Positions 26,808-40,554 of a stretch of 64,000 nt of DNA are shown piece by piece. Source of the DNA: Brucepastera parasyntrophica (GTDB lineage Bacteria > Spirochaetota > Spirochaetia > Treponematales > Treponemataceae); assembly GCF_022376835.1 (NCBI RefSeq), contig NZ_CP084606.1:2598501-2662500 (forward strand). Reading direction: 5' to 3'. The stretch's first letter is position 1; each line of letters starts with the position of its first letter. A program made the translations under genes and the position numbers. A model generated the notes under the pieces. It was not told where the DNA came from and did no database searches. It saw only the letters and a program-made list of their open reading frames with translations.

Positions 26808-26855
26808 GGAGTGTAAACCGGATATCCGGTTTCCGGACGTTGTCCGGGGGACTCC
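26808..26855 (+). promoter_or_regulatory. Structured leader of rplK-rplA, possible L1 autoregulatory site
   Basis: A three-way-junction-like arrangement. A perfect 18-base palindrome AAACCGGATATCCGGTTT (26815-26832) abuts a second hairpin CCGGAC-gtt-GTCCGG (26833-26847), and both are enclosed by GGAGT (26808-26812) and ACTCC (26851-26855). It lies 25 bases before the rplK start, where L1 represses its own operon in other bacteria. Confidence 0.45.
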
Positions 26856-26879
26856 GTTATCACCACACAGGAGAATTTT

Positions 26880-27311
26880 ATGGCAAAGAAAAAAGTCACT
26901 GCCCTGATAAAATTGCAGTGTCCTGCGGGAAAGGCTACGCCTGCTCCGCCTGTCGGACCTGCTCTTGGACCACATGGAGTTAGTGCGCCCCAGTTTGTGC
27001 AGCAGTTTAACGACCGCACAAAAAACATGGAGCCGGGTCTTATCATACCGGTTGTAATCAGTGTCTATTCCGATAAGAGTTTTTCATTCATTCTGAAAAC
27101 TCCTCCGGCCGCTGTTCTTATCAAAAAAGCGTGTAATCTTCAGAAAGGTTCGGCGAATTCCGTAACCCAGAAGGTAGCGGTCCTCTCAAAGGCAAAGCTT
27201 GAGGAAATCGCAAAAACAAAAATGCCTGACATTACTGCAAACGACATAGAAGCGGCAAAAAAAATCGTTGCCGGTACTGCGCGCAGTATGGGCGTAGAGG
27301 TGGAGCGGTAA
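26880..27311 (+). CDS. rplK: 50S ribosomal protein L11 (uL11)
   Basis: A 143-residue protein of the GTPase-associated centre that binds 23S rRNA with L10. The N-terminal motif [13 protein letters not shown] and the rRNA-binding C-terminal domain with [12 protein letters not shown] are present. A CAGGAG-type site precedes the ATG, and rplA follows after one base. It is preceded by a structured leader. Confidence 0.97.
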   Translation: MAKKKVTALIKLQCPAGKATPAPPVGPALGPHGVSAPQFVQQFNDRTKNMEPGLIIPVVISVYSDKSFSFILKTPPAAVLIKKACNLQKGSANSVTQKVAVLSKAKLEEIAKTKMPDITANDIEAAKKIVAGTARSMGVEVER

Positions 27312-27312
27312 T

Positions 27313-27993
27313 ATGAAACACGGAAAAAAATATCGCGAGTCACTGAAAAAATATGATTCCGCACAGATTTATGAACTCATGAAGGCTATTGATCTTGTAA
27401 AAGAGATCAAATATGCAAAATTTGACGAAACCGTTGAAGTTCATGTCAATCTGAAGCTTTCAAAAAGTCAGTCTGTCAGGGATACTGTTGTGCTTCCCCA
27501 CCAGTTCCGCGGGGAAAAGAAAGTTCTGGTTTTCTGTAAAGAAGACAGGGTAAAGGAAGCCCTCGACGCGGGCGCCGCCTACGCGGGCGCTGACGAGTAT
27601 ATTGAAAAGGTAAAAGGCGGCTGGGTTGATTTTGATATTGCTGTCGCAACCCCGGACATGATGAAGGATGTCGGCCGGCTTGGTATGGTGCTCGGACGGA
27701 AAGGACTTATGCCTAACCCGAAAACAGGTACCGTAACCAATGACATTGCCTTTGCAATAAATGAACTTAAGAAGGGCCGTGTGGAATTCCGCGCGGATAA
27801 AACCGGCGTTATACATCTTGCGGTCGGAAAGGCTTCGATGGATTCCGAAAAAATCGTTGAAAACATCAACACTTTTTTATCGGAAATGATGCGCAAAAAA
27901 CCGACAGATGCAAAAGCCGACTTTGTCCAGTCCGTGTCCGTCAGTTCGACAATGGGACCCGGCGTCTGGGTTTCATATAAGGCGGGAGAATAA
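27313..27993 (+). CDS. rplA: 50S ribosomal protein L1 (uL1)
   Basis: A 226-residue protein of the L1 stalk, which helps release deacylated tRNA and represses its own operon by binding mRNA. The signature includes MKDVGRLGMVLGRKGLMPNPKTGT and KTGVIHLAVGKASM. The start is one base after the rplK stop, so translation is coupled. rplJ begins two bases downstream. Confidence 0.97.
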   Translation: MKHGKKYRESLKKYDSAQIYELMKAIDLVKEIKYAKFDETVEVHVNLKLSKSQSVRDTVVLPHQFRGEKKVLVFCKEDRVKEALDAGAAYAGADEYIEKVKGGWVDFDIAVATPDMMKDVGRLGMVLGRKGLMPNPKTGTVTNDIAFAINELKKGRVEFRADKTGVIHLAVGKASMDSEKIVENINTFLSEMMRKKPTDAKADFVQSVSVSSTMGPGVWVSYKAGE

Positions 27994-27995
27994 TT

Positions 27996-28796
27996 ATGGC
28001 GATAAAAGCAAAAAAAGTGCAGCCTGTAAAAACCGCTGCAATTTCCGAAATAAAGGGTCAGCTTGACGCTGTTTCCGATTATATTTTTACCGAATACCGC
28101 GGACTGACTGTCGAGCAGATAACGAATCTGCGGGGACAGCTCCGTGAAAAAGGGTGTTCATACCGGGTCGTGAAGAATAATTATGCCCGGATCGCATTCA
28201 AGGACCTTGAAAAAAGCGATGTAAGCAATTACCTCGTAGGTCCTACGGCTATTGCCCTTACTAGTGAAGAAGCAAATGCCGTGGCGAAAATCCTTTTTGA
28301 TTTTTCCAAGGAAGCTCCCGCTCTTATTATCAAGGGCGCGCTTATTGACGGGGAAGTCTATGACGCGGCGAAGATCGAGGCTTTCTCGAAGCTGCCCGGC
28401 AAGAAAGATCTTATTGCCATGCTTATGTCGGCAATGAACGCCACTACTTCGAAACTGGCAAGGACTCTTCAGGCAGTTGCTGACCAGAAAGCCGCAGGCG
28501 GAACGGAAAAGGCTTCTGCGCCTGTTTCTGAACCTGCCCCTGCAAAAGAGGCCGCAGCAAAAGAAGAGCCTGTCAAGGCTGAACCTGCTCCGGCAAAGGA
28601 AGAAGCCTCTCCCGAAACAGCGAAAGAAGAGCCTGTCAAGGCTGAAGCCGCTCCTGCAAACGAAGAGCCGGCCCCTGCCGAGACTGCAGCCGCTGAACCG
28701 GCGGAAACTTCTGCTCCCGAGGCCGCCGCGCCGGAAGCTCCGGCAGATGCCGAAGCGCCTGCTGAGGCTCCCGCATCTGAGGAAGAAGAAAAGTAG
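27996..28796 (+). CDS. rplJ: 50S ribosomal protein L10 (uL10) with long Ala/Pro/Glu tail
   Basis: The first 170 residues or so are a normal L10: the rRNA-binding domain with FTEYRGLTVEQITNLR and KVVKNNYARIA-like VVKNNYARIAFKDLE, then the helix that carries L7/L12 dimers. The last 90 or so residues are a low-complexity extension of Ala, Pro and Glu with repeats such as KEEPVKAE, ending in SEEEEK. Typical L10 is 165-180 residues, so 266 is unusual. A 24-base direct repeat (28560-28583 and 28623-28646) in the tail suggests expansion by repeat slippage. Confidence 0.95.
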   Translation: MAIKAKKVQPVKTAAISEIKGQLDAVSDYIFTEYRGLTVEQITNLRGQLREKGCSYRVVKNNYARIAFKDLEKSDVSNYLVGPTAIALTSEEANAVAKILFDFSKEAPALIIKGALIDGEVYDAAKIEAFSKLPGKKDLIAMLMSAMNATTSKLARTLQAVADQKAAGGTEKASAPVSEPAPAKEAAAKEEPVKAEPAPAKEEASPETAKEEPVKAEAAPANEEPAPAETAAAEPAETSAPEAAAPEAPADAEAPAEAPASEEEEK

Positions 28797-28940
28797 GATT
28801 TGTATCTGTACGTATCATGGCTCAGGCTTCTTCAGCTGTCGTCCTGGCCATGTTTTTACGGGTGTATGCCCGATCCCGGCCAAATGGCCGCAAAAAAGTT
28901 CGTATGAACTGAAAAATACCTGATTTAAGGAGAAGATAAT

Positions 28941-29324
28941 ATGGCAGCTTTAACAAATGAACAGATTCTTGACGCGATTGCAGGAATGACCGTTCTTGAA
29001 GTATCCGAGCTTATTAAGGCAATGGAAGAAAAATTCGGCGTAACCGCAGCGGCTCCCGTAGCCGTTGTTGCCGGCGGAGCAGCTCCCGGAGCTGCTGCAG
29101 CTGAAGAGCAGACAGAATTTACCGTTTCGCTCGAAAGCATTGATGCATCCAAGAAAATCGCTGTAATTAAGGAAGTCCGGACAGTGACCGGCCTTGGCCT
29201 TAAGGAAGCGAAAGACCTTGTCGAAGGCGCCCCGAAAGTCCTCAAGGAAGGAGTTTCCAAGGAAGAAGCCGACAAGATCAAGGAAACCATCACTGCGGCA
29301 GGCGGTGTAGTTAAGATTGCGTAA
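28941..29324 (+). CDS. rplL: 50S ribosomal protein L7/L12 (bL12)
   Basis: A 127-residue stalk protein that recruits translation GTPases. It has the N-terminal dimerisation helix, an Ala/Gly-rich hinge ([14 protein letters not shown]) and the C-terminal domain with [21 protein letters not shown]. The ribosome-binding site TAAGGAG is strong, as expected for the one r-protein present in several copies per ribosome. The 144 bases before it contain a hairpin-prone segment but no reading frame. Confidence 0.97.
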   Translation: MAALTNEQILDAIAGMTVLEVSELIKAMEEKFGVTAAAPVAVVAGGAAPGAAAAEEQTEFTVSLESIDASKKIAVIKEVRTVTGLGLKEAKDLVEGAPKVLKEGVSKEEADKIKETITAAGGVVKIA

Positions 29325-29335
29325 GCATGCAGTAT

Positions 29336-29365
29336 CCGGCTGCTGTAGCGGCAGCCGGACTATTT
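29336..29365 (+). terminator. rplL-rpoB intergenic attenuator-like hairpin
   Basis: Stem CCGGCTGC (29336-29343) and GCAGCCGG (29351-29358) followed by a short TATTTT stretch. Position and form resemble the partial terminator between rplL and rpoB in other bacteria, which lowers polymerase gene expression relative to ribosomal proteins. Confidence 0.6.
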
Positions 29366-29458
29366 TGAAAAATGTTATAATTTTCTCGCGGGGTTCCTGA
29401 TTTCAGGAATATTTTTGTAGTTTTAGACTATGTTTTTATTGTTTTAGGGGGTGTGAGG

Positions 29459-32400
29459 ATGTTCGCAAGAAACGAGGCGATCAACCGTCAGTATATCGGC
29501 AAAAATATCCGTAATTTTATGGAATTGCCTGACCTCATTGATATTCAGCTTTCATCATATGAGAAATTTCTCCAGCGCGACAAGACACACATTGCAGATT
29601 CTTCTGAAGAAATCGGCCTTGAAGATGTTTTCCGCTCAACCTTTCCGATTGAAAGCCCGAATGGAGACATGCTCCTTGAGTATGAGTTTTATGAACTTGA
29701 TGAAGGAAATATAAAATTTTCCGAATTTGAATGCAAGCAAAAGGGTTTGACCTACTCGGTCCCTCTGAAGGCCCGGATTAACCTGATTTTCCAGCAAACC
29801 GGTGAAATCAGGCAGAAAGATATATACATGGGCGATATTCCGCTCATGACAGACCGGGGTACATTTATCATTAACGGAGCGGAACGCGTTGTTGTATCGC
29901 AGATTCACCGTTCACCGGGTGTTATTTTCTCACATGAAAAGGGAATTTATTCCAGCAGAATTATTCCGTACCGCGGAAGCTGGCTGGAATTTGAAATAGA
30001 TCAGAAAAAAGAGCTGATTTACGCAAAGATAGACCGAAAAAAAAGAATTCTTGGAACGCTTTTTCTGCGGGCTCTCGGATTTGAAACCAGGGAAGAGATA
30101 ATCCGCTGTTTTTACCAGATAAAAACCCTGAAAGTTCTGGAAGACAGAAGCAATCACGATGAACTGGTCGGAAAAATCTTTGCTTCCGCCGTATATGTAA
30201 CGGATGAAAGCGGCGAAAAGAAAAAACTGTACCGGGCAGGAGAAAAACTCCACCCGCATAATATTGATGAACTGATTCTCAATAAAATTGCCGAAGTCGA
30301 TGTAATTGACTTCGAGGCGGAAGGTTCCCTGAATTCTCCCATGATCATCAACTGTTTTGACCGGGAAGAAATCCGCTTCTCGAACAAGGACAGCGATAAT
30401 GATGAGCCCACACGGGAAGATTCCCTGATCGCCGTTTATTCCGTTCTCATGCCGGGTGAGCCTATTACTATTGAGGCTGCGGAAAAGGACCTCAATTCAA
30501 TGTTCTTTTCCTCAAGGCGGTATGATCTGGGACGGGTCGGCCGGTATAAACTGAACAAGAAATTTGATTATGAGCAGCCGGTCTCTGAGTTCACCCTGGT
30601 TAAGGAAGATATTATTTCCACCATGAAATATCTCATAAAGGTGTATGTCGGCGATGAATCAATTGATGATATTGATCATCTTGGTAACCGCCGCGTCCGC
30701 TCGGTCGGCGAACTTATGACCAATACCCTTAAAACGGCTTTTTCCCGCATGGAACGTATAGCGAAAGAACGGATGAGCCTGAAAGAAACTGAAACGATAA
30801 AACCGCAGGATCTTATTTCGATAAAACCGATAGTCGCTGCAATCAAGGAGTTTTTCGGTTCAAGCCAGCTTTCACAGTTTATGGACCAGGTTAATCCGCT
30901 CGCGGAGCTGACCCACAAACGACGCCTGAACGCCCTCGGTCCCGGCGGTTTGAGCAGAGACCGGGCTTCATTTGAAGTGCGTGACGTTCATTATACCCAT
31001 TACGGACGAATGTGTCCTATTGAAACTCCTGAAGGGCCGAACATCGGTCTGATCGTTTCGCTTGCGAATTATACCAGGGTTAATGATTACGGTTTTCTTG
31101 AAACGCCTTATGTGAAAATCGCCAATGGAAAAGCGACAAATACGGTCGAATATCTTTCCGCAATGGATGAGGACAAGTATTATATTGCCCAGGCTTCGAC
31201 AGCTGTCGGAAGCGATGGAAAAATTAAGACGGACCAGATATCCTGCCGGCGCCACGGTGATTACATAACCCGTTCGCCCCAGGAAGTCCAGTATATGGAT
31301 GTTTCCCCGAAACAGATTATTTCGGTTTCGGCGTCCCTTATTCCTTTCCTTGAGCATGATGACGCAAACCGCGCGCTTATGGGTTCCAATATGCAGCGCC
31401 AGGCTGTTCCTCTTGTTTTCCCCGAACCTCCCCGGGTCGGCACCGGTATGGAAGGAAAGTGCGCATACGATTCAGGCGTTTTTATCAAGGCCAGAAGAAG
31501 CGGGACCATTGAATTTGTTTCAGCGGAAAAAATTATTATCATTCCCACTGAAGACCAGAAAGCCCGCGATGAATATCATCTGCTTAAATACCAGCGGACA
31601 AACCAGGATACCTGTTATCACCAGCGTCCTACGGTAATCCCCGGTCAGAAAATTGAAAAGGGCCAGCCCCTCGCCGATGGTCCTGCGACCTGGCACGGTG
31701 AACTCGCGCTTGGAAGGAATATTCTTGTCGGTTTTGTCCCGTGGAACGGCTACAATTATGAAGACGCGATTCTTATATCCCAGCGGGTCGTTAAGGATGA
31801 TATGTTTACTTCCATCCATATAAAAGAGTTTTTCACTGAAGTCCGGGAAACAAAACTCGGTCCTGAAAAACTGACCAGGGATATTCCGAATACCAGCGAA
31901 AAAAGCCTTGATAACCTTGACGGTGAAGGCATTATACGCATCGGCGCGAAGGTCAGGTCAGGTGATATACTTGTCGGAAAAGTAACCCCGAAAAGTGAAA
32001 CGGAAACGACTCCTGAATTCAAACTGCTTAATTCCATTTTCGGTGAAAAAGCGCGCGAAGTCCGCGACTCTTCTCTCCGTGTTCCGCATGGCGTTGAAGG
32101 GACAATTATTGATGTCCAGCGGCTGAAACGTTCTGAAGGTGATGACCTGAACCCCGGCGTTGACGAGGTTGTAAAGGTTCTGATCGCGACTAAACGCAAG
32201 CTCCGCGAAGGTGATAAAATGGCCGGACGCCATGGGAATAAGGGTATAGTTGCCCGTATCCTTCCGGAAGAAGACATGCCGTACATGGAAGACGGGACTC
32301 CCCTCGATATCTGTCTGAATCCGCTGGGTGTTCCCTCGCGTATGAATATCGGGCAGATAATGGAATCCGAACTTGGTCTTGCCGGACAATATCTGAATGA

Positions 32401-32956
32401 ATGGTATGAATCTCCTGTTTTCCAGTCGCCTTCAAACGAGCAGATTGAGGAAAAACTGAAGGAAGCCGGGTTCCCTGCAAATTCGAAGGTTATTCTCCGG
32501 GACGGACGTACCGGCGTTCCTTTTGATAATCCGGTATTCGTCGGTATTATTTACTTTATGAAACTGCATCATCTTGTTGACGATAAAATGCACGCCCGTT
32601 CAACAGGGCCTTATTCGCTGGTTACCCAGCAGCCTCTCGGCGGTAAAGCCCAGTTCGGCGGTCAGCGTCTCGGTGAAATGGAAGTCTGGGCGCTCGAAGC
32701 CTATGGCGCTGCAAATACGCTGCAGGAGCTTTTGACAATCAAATCTGATGACATGAACGGACGTTCAAAGATTTATGAATCGATTGTAAAGGGAGAACCT
32801 TCGACTGCTGCCGGTGTGCCGGAATCCTTTAACGTTCTTGTGCAGGAACTCCGGGGCTTGGCCCTCGACTTCACCATTTATGATGCGAAGGGCAAACAGA
32901 TACCGCTGACCGAGCGGGACGAGGAACTGATCGCAAAGGCCGGTTCAAATTTTTAA
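29459..32956 (+). CDS. rpoB: RNA polymerase beta subunit
   Basis: Catalytic-core subunit of about 1165 residues. The rifampicin region [24 protein letters not shown] is followed by Leu-Asn-Ala, so Asn (codon 30929-30931) replaces E. coli Ser531, as in other spirochaetes. Downstream, [26 protein letters not shown] and [24 protein letters not shown] are normal. The ATG at 29459 follows AGGGGG; the GTG two codons earlier is not needed. rpoC follows after a 98-base gap with a stable hairpin. Confidence 0.98.
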   Translation: MFARNEAINRQYIGKNIRNFMELPDLIDIQLSSYEKFLQRDKTHIADSSEEIGLEDVFRSTFPIESPNGDMLLEYEFYELDEGNIKFSEFECKQKGLTYSVPLKARINLIFQQTGEIRQKDIYMGDIPLMTDRGTFIINGAERVVVSQIHRSPGVIFSHEKGIYSSRIIPYRGSWLEFEIDQKKELIYAKIDRKKRILGTLFLRALGFETREEIIRCFYQIKTLKVLEDRSNHDELVGKIFASAVYVTDESGEKKKLYRAGEKLHPHNIDELILNKIAEVDVIDFEAEGSLNSPMIINCFDREEIRFSNKDSDNDEPTREDSLIAVYSVLMPGEPITIEAAEKDLNSMFFSSRRYDLGRVGRYKLNKKFDYEQPVSEFTLVKEDIISTMKYLIKVYVGDESIDDIDHLGNRRVRSVGELMTNTLKTAFSRMERIAKERMSLKETETIKPQDLISIKPIVAAIKEFFGSSQLSQFMDQVNPLAELTHKRRLNALGPGGLSRDRASFEVRDVHYTHYGRMCPIETPEGPNIGLIVSLANYTRVNDYGFLETPYVKIANGKATNTVEYLSAMDEDKYYIAQASTAVGSDGKIKTDQISCRRHGDYITRSPQEVQYMDVSPKQIISVSASLIPFLEHDDANRALMGSNMQRQAVPLVFPEPPRVGTGMEGKCAYDSGVFIKARRSGTIEFVSAEKIIIIPTEDQKARDEYHLLKYQRTNQDTCYHQRPTVIPGQKIEKGQPLADGPATWHGELALGRNILVGFVPWNGYNYEDAILISQRVVKDDMFTSIHIKEFFTEVRETKLGPEKLTRDIPNTSEKSLDNLDGEGIIRIGAKVRSGDILVGKVTPKSETETTPEFKLLNSIFGEKAREVRDSSLRVPHGVEGTIIDVQRLKRSEGDDLNPGVDEVVKVLIATKRKLREGDKMAGRHGNKGIVARILPEEDMPYMEDGTPLDICLNPLGVPSRMNIGQIMESELGLAGQYLNEWYESPVFQSPSNEQIEEKLKEAGFPANSKVILRDGRTGVPFDNPVFVGIIYFMKLHHLVDDKMHARSTGPYSLVTQQPLGGKAQFGGQRLGEMEVWALEAYGAANTLQELLTIKSDDMNGRSKIYESIVKGEPSTAAGVPESFNVLVQELRGLALDFTIYDAKGKQIPLTERDEELIAKAGSNF

Positions 32957-32971
32957 CTGAATAATAACGCA

Positions 32972-32999
32972 GCTGTATGTCCGTCGGACGGCATACAGC
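32972..32999 (+). other. Stable hairpin between rpoB and rpoC
   Basis: Inverted repeat GCTGTATG/CATACAGC enclosing CCGTC/GACGG-like inner bases, about 15 bases after the rpoB stop. There is no T-run, so it may be an RNase processing or mRNA-stability element. Confidence 0.5.
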
Positions 33000-33054
33000 G
33001 TATGTTTAAAGACTGGTTTGAAAGACATTTTCAAGCTTTTTATAAGGAACCGAA

Positions 33055-37284
<4,230 letters not shown>

Positions 37285-37291
37285 AACGGAG

Positions 37292-37326
37292 GCCGGATCC
37301 TGCGGCTGAAACCGCAGGGATTCGGC
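37292..37326 (+). terminator. Hairpin after rpoC, possible partial terminator
   Basis: Long stem GCCG-ATCCTGCGG/CCGCAGGGAT-CGGC directly after the rpoC stop. It is followed by AAAAG rather than T residues, so it is more likely a 3'-end stabiliser than an intrinsic terminator. Confidence 0.45.
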
Positions 37327-37344
37327 AAAAGTTTCCGGAGACTG

Positions 37345-37372
37345 TTGACACAAAACGGGGCAAAATTATATA
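37345..37372 (+). promoter_or_regulatory. Sigma-70 promoter before rpsL
   Basis: TTGACA at 37345-37350, a 16-base spacer and TATATA at 37367-37372. It gives an estimated leader of about 115 bases before rpsL, and lets rpsL-rpsG be expressed independently of rpoBC. Confidence 0.7.
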
Positions 37373-37492
37373 GTTATAGTCTGCACGTTTTTTCGGAATG
37401 TACAACGTCAGTTTTTTCAAAACCGTATCGGTTTTAAAAGTTATTGGTTAATCCCGGCAGTGCTGGCCGGTATAAAATAGGAGAAAAGGCAA

Positions 37493-37867
37493 ATGCCTAC
37501 AATAAATCAGCTTATCAAGCAGGGCCGTAAGACGATCGAAAACCGTACAAAAAGCCCTGCGCTTCAGTCCTGCCCTCAACGGCGCGGTGTCTGTACCCGT
37601 GTTATGACCGTTACGCCGAAAAAACCGAATTCGGCGCTCCGGAAAGTTGCCCGTGTTCGCCTGAGTAATGGTATAGAAGTGACGGCATATATTCCCGGTA
37701 TCGGACATAACCTGCAGGAACACTCCGTGGTTTTAATCCGCGGCGGTCGTGTTAAGGACCTTCCTGGTGTCCGCTATCATATTATCCGCGGGACCAAGGA
37801 TACTCTTGGTGTGGCAGACCGGAAACGCAGCCGGTCAAAATACGGCGCTAAACGGCCGAAAGCGTAA
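37493..37867 (+). CDS. rpsL: 30S ribosomal protein S12 (uS12)
   Basis: A 124-residue decoding-centre protein. Conserved blocks are [29 protein letters not shown] and GVRYHIIRG. The lysines altered in streptomycin-resistant mutants (in PKKPNSA and near the [11 protein letters not shown] block) appear wild type. AGGAG lies upstream of the ATG. rpsG follows 11 bases later. Confidence 0.97.
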   Translation: MPTINQLIKQGRKTIENRTKSPALQSCPQRRGVCTRVMTVTPKKPNSALRKVARVRLSNGIEVTAYIPGIGHNLQEHSVVLIRGGRVKDLPGVRYHIIRGTKDTLGVADRKRSRSKYGAKRPKA

Positions 37868-37878
37868 GGATTTGAAAA

Positions 37879-38349
37879 ATGGGTAGAAAAAACAAAGCAA
37901 TCGACCGTCCGGTTCTTCCAGACAGCAAATATAACAGCGCAGTGGTTTCAAAATTTGTAGCCCGTATGATGATCGATGGAAAAAAAGCCACCGGCATCCG
38001 TATTATTTATGATGCGATGGACAAAATAAAGGAAAAGACGGACAAGGAACCTCTGGAAGTTTTTCTGAAGGCCCTGAATAATGTAAAGCCGATGATAGAA
38101 GTTAAGTCCCGCCGGGTCGGCGGCGCAACCTATCAGGTCCCGATTGAAATCCGCGAATCCCGCCGGGAAGCTCTTGGCATGCGGTGGATAATCAAGGCGG
38201 CCCGCGCGCGCAGCGGTCATGAAATGTCTGAACGTCTTGCGGCCGAATTGATCGACGCTTACAACAGTACTGGAACGGCTTTTAAGAAAAAAGAAGATAC
38301 CCATAAAATGGCGGACGCCAACAAGGCCTTTGCCCATTACAGGTGGTAA
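37879..38349 (+). CDS. rpsG: 30S ribosomal protein S7 (uS7)
   Basis: A 156-residue 30S head protein that nucleates assembly by binding the 3' domain of 16S rRNA. Conserved elements include [33 protein letters not shown] and [13 protein letters not shown]. fusA, which normally follows in the str operon, is absent; the gene is followed by a 531-base region with two promoters and then tuf. Confidence 0.97.
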   Translation: MGRKNKAIDRPVLPDSKYNSAVVSKFVARMMIDGKKATGIRIIYDAMDKIKEKTDKEPLEVFLKALNNVKPMIEVKSRRVGGATYQVPIEIRESRREALGMRWIIKAARARSGHEMSERLAAELIDAYNSTGTAFKKKEDTHKMADANKAFAHYRW

Positions 38350-38379
38350 TTCCGGCGGAAAACCGTTTCGCCGCACAGC

Positions 38380-38408
38380 TTGACACGTCTTTAAAAAACG
38401 TGTATAAA
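38380..38408 (+). promoter_or_regulatory. Distal tuf promoter, perfect -35 and 17-base spacer
   Basis: TTGACA at 38380-38385 and TATAAA at 38403-38408 with 17 bases between. Transcripts from here would have a leader of about 465 bases before tuf. Confidence 0.75.
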
Positions 38409-38805
38409 CAAGACGATATTGAAATACCGGCGGTTAATCGGTATTTCGGTGTTCTTTGAGAGTCCATGTGTAACCGTAAAACCGTCAGATTCTGTCTGAC
38501 CGGAAGGATTACGCGGCTTTTGGCGCTGTTTTTCAGAAAACGTTGGTTTTTGATAAACAAAAAGGCCCTGAAAGTGTGACCGAAGCTGTCATTCCGGCAG
38601 CTGCGTTTCTCAGGATACCAAACCAGTCATCAGATGAAGTGTTTGATGATGATCAGGTGGTTCCCGGTCAACTATCCGATACCCTATGGATAGTCTTCGT
38701 ATGTAAAATACATTGCCGCTCAGCGGTGTTGTGACCCAATCTGATTTATCACAATCTCTTATTTTTGATAACTGCTTGAACTATGCCCGCGTATGCAGGC
38801 AGGAC
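38409..38805 (+). other. Long intergenic leader between rpsG and tuf, no gene recognised
   Basis: About 400 bases without a convincing protein: a 63-codon frame at 38543-38734 has no ribosome-binding site or recognisable sequence. Short hairpins occur, including GTCAGA-ttctg-TCTGAC (about 38485-38501) and ACTATCC/GGATAGT (about 38671-38694). No tRNA or known riboswitch is visible. The region could be a regulated 5' leader or an old gene remnant. Confidence 0.4.
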
Positions 38806-38834
38806 TTGCATAAGTACTGCTATTTACTTATAAT
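38806..38834 (+). promoter_or_regulatory. Proximal tuf promoter
   Basis: TTGCAT at 38806-38811, a 17-base spacer and a perfect TATAAT at 38829-38834. The expected start gives a short leader of about 40 bases before tuf. Confidence 0.78.
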
Positions 38835-38880
38835 GCGAGAATTATTTTGATTACTTGCCTATATCTTTCAGGAGGATCAA

Positions 38881-40071
38881 ATGGCAAAGGAAAAGTTCGA
38901 AAGGACAAAACCCCACATGAATGTTGGTACCATTGGTCACGTTGACCATGGTAAGACCACTCTTTCCGCAGCAATCACTATGCATTGTGCAAAAAAATTC
39001 GGTGATAAGGCGCTCAATTATGATGAAATTGACAATGCTCCGGAAGAAAAAGAACGCGGTATCACTATTAATACCCGTCACCTCGAATATCAGTCAGACA
39101 AGCGGCATTATGCCCATATTGACTGCCCCGGTCACGCAGACTATATCAAGAACATGATTACCGGTGCGGCACAGATGGACGGAGCGATTCTCGTTGTTTC
39201 TGCACCTGATTCCGTTATGCCCCAGACACGCGAGCACATTATTCTTGCGCGTCAGGTAGGTGTTCCTTCTATTATTGTATTCCTTAACAAGACTGATCTG
39301 GTAGATGACCCGGAACTTATTGAACTTGTTGAAGAAGAAGTAAAGGATGTTCTTACAACAAACGGCTTCCCCGGAGATGAAACCCCGATTATCAAGGGTT
39401 CCGCTTTCAAAGCCATGGCTGAAGGGGCAAGCGCGGAAGAAATAAAATGTATCGACGATCTGCTTGAAGCCATGGACGGCTATTTCAAGGATCCGGAACG
39501 TGCTGCTGACAAGCCCTTCCTTATGCCGATCGAAGATATCTTTACCATCTCGGGCCGCGGTACCGTAGTTACCGGCCGTATCGAGCGCGGTATTATCAAC
39601 CTGAACGAGGAAATTGAAATCGTAGGTATCCGCCCGACCAAGAAGACTGTTGTAACCGGTATTGAAATGTTCAACAAGCTGCTCGATCAGGGTATCGCCG
39701 GTGACAACGTCGGCCTGCTGCTCCGCGGTGTTGACAAGAAGGAAGTTGAACGCGGCCAGGTTCTTGCAAAACCGGGTTCAATTACCCCTCATACAAAATT
39801 TGAAGGACAGATTTATGTTCTTTCAAAAGAAGAAGGCGGACGTCACAGCCCGTTCTTCTCCGGCTATCGCCCGCAGTTTTACTTCCGGACAACAGATATT
39901 ACCGGAACAATCAATCTGCCCGATGGCGTTGACATGGTTAAGCCTGGTGACAATACCAAAATAATCGGTGAACTTATTCACCCGATTGCTATGGAAAAAG
40001 GACTTAAGTTTGCTATCCGTGAGGGCGGCCGTACCGTTGCTTCCGGACAGGTAACTGAGGTTATTGAATAG
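38881..40071 (+). CDS. tuf: Elongation factor Tu
   Basis: A 396-residue GTPase that delivers aminoacyl-tRNA to the ribosome. The G motifs are [18 protein letters not shown] (T in place of the common C) and GSAFKA in the SAL position. The switch I region is [13 protein letters not shown]. The ribosome-binding site AGGAGG is strong, and two consensus-like promoters precede it, as expected for one of the most abundant proteins. rpsJ follows 82 bases later. Confidence 0.98.
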   Translation: MAKEKFERTKPHMNVGTIGHVDHGKTTLSAAITMHCAKKFGDKALNYDEIDNAPEEKERGITINTRHLEYQSDKRHYAHIDCPGHADYIKNMITGAAQMDGAILVVSAPDSVMPQTREHIILARQVGVPSIIVFLNKTDLVDDPELIELVEEEVKDVLTTNGFPGDETPIIKGSAFKAMAEGASAEEIKCIDDLLEAMDGYFKDPERAADKPFLMPIEDIFTISGRGTVVTGRIERGIINLNEEIEIVGIRPTKKTVVTGIEMFNKLLDQGIAGDNVGLLLRGVDKKEVERGQVLAKPGSITPHTKFEGQIYVLSKEEGGRHSPFFSGYRPQFYFRTTDITGTINLPDGVDMVKPGDNTKIIGELIHPIAMEKGLKFAIREGGRTVASGQVTEVIE

Positions 40072-40108
40072 AAGTTGAGCAGGAGACAGCGTCGGAATGC
40101 CGATATGT

Positions 40109-40129
40109 GGAGCCGTTTTATGCGGCTCC
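40109..40129 (+). other. Hairpin in the tuf-rpsJ gap
   Basis: Perfect stem GGAGCCG/CGGCTCC with a seven-base loop, 25 bases before the rpsJ start codon. There is no T-run. It may be the target for S10-operon autoregulation or a processing site. Confidence 0.5.
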
Positions 40130-40153
40130 GCATTGTCTCTGCCTGGAGGAAAA

Positions 40154-40462
40154 ATGGCTAAGGAAAAAATTCGCGTTAAACTTCGCGGATTCGATATTGA
40201 GCTGATAGACCAGAGTTCAAAGGCAATTGTTCAGACTGTTCAGAAGGCGGGGGCCAAGGTTTTAGGCCCGATACCTCTTCCGACTCGGATCAACAAGGTG
40301 ACGGTTCTCCGTTCTCCTCATGTTAACAAGAAGTCGCGCGAGCAGTTTGAAATGCGTACTCATAAGCGTCTTATTGACATTATCGAGCCAACGGCTGAAG
40401 TAATGGATTCTTTGATGAAACTTGAACTTCCCGCCGGTGTGGATGTTGAAATTAAACAGTAA
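40154..40462 (+). CDS. rpsJ: 30S ribosomal protein S10 (uS10)
   Basis: A 102-residue 30S head protein that also acts as NusE in antitermination. Conserved segments are [23 protein letters not shown] and [16 protein letters not shown]. The ATG at 40154 follows GGAGG; an upstream in-frame start at 40097 would run through the leader hairpin. It is the first gene of the S10 series. Confidence 0.97.
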   Translation: MAKEKIRVKLRGFDIELIDQSSKAIVQTVQKAGAKVLGPIPLPTRINKVTVLRSPHVNKKSREQFEMRTHKRLIDIIEPTAEVMDSLMKLELPAGVDVEIKQ

Positions 40463-40554
40463 TTTTATTTGACAGACGGTCCTCCGGATCAGGGGATATC
40501 GTGTCATGGGAAAGCGTGTTTTCAGTACATGGTTTCCCGGGGAGTTAGACAGAA

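Noticed and set aside
28477-28923. Overlapping 148-codon frame in the rplJ tail
   Set aside because: Its translation is Lys/Arg/Leu/Pro low complexity produced by the repeated codons of the L10 tail in another phase.
38543-38734. 63-codon reading frame between rpsG and tuf
   Set aside because: No ribosome-binding site, no recognisable sequence, and it lies in a likely leader region between two promoters.
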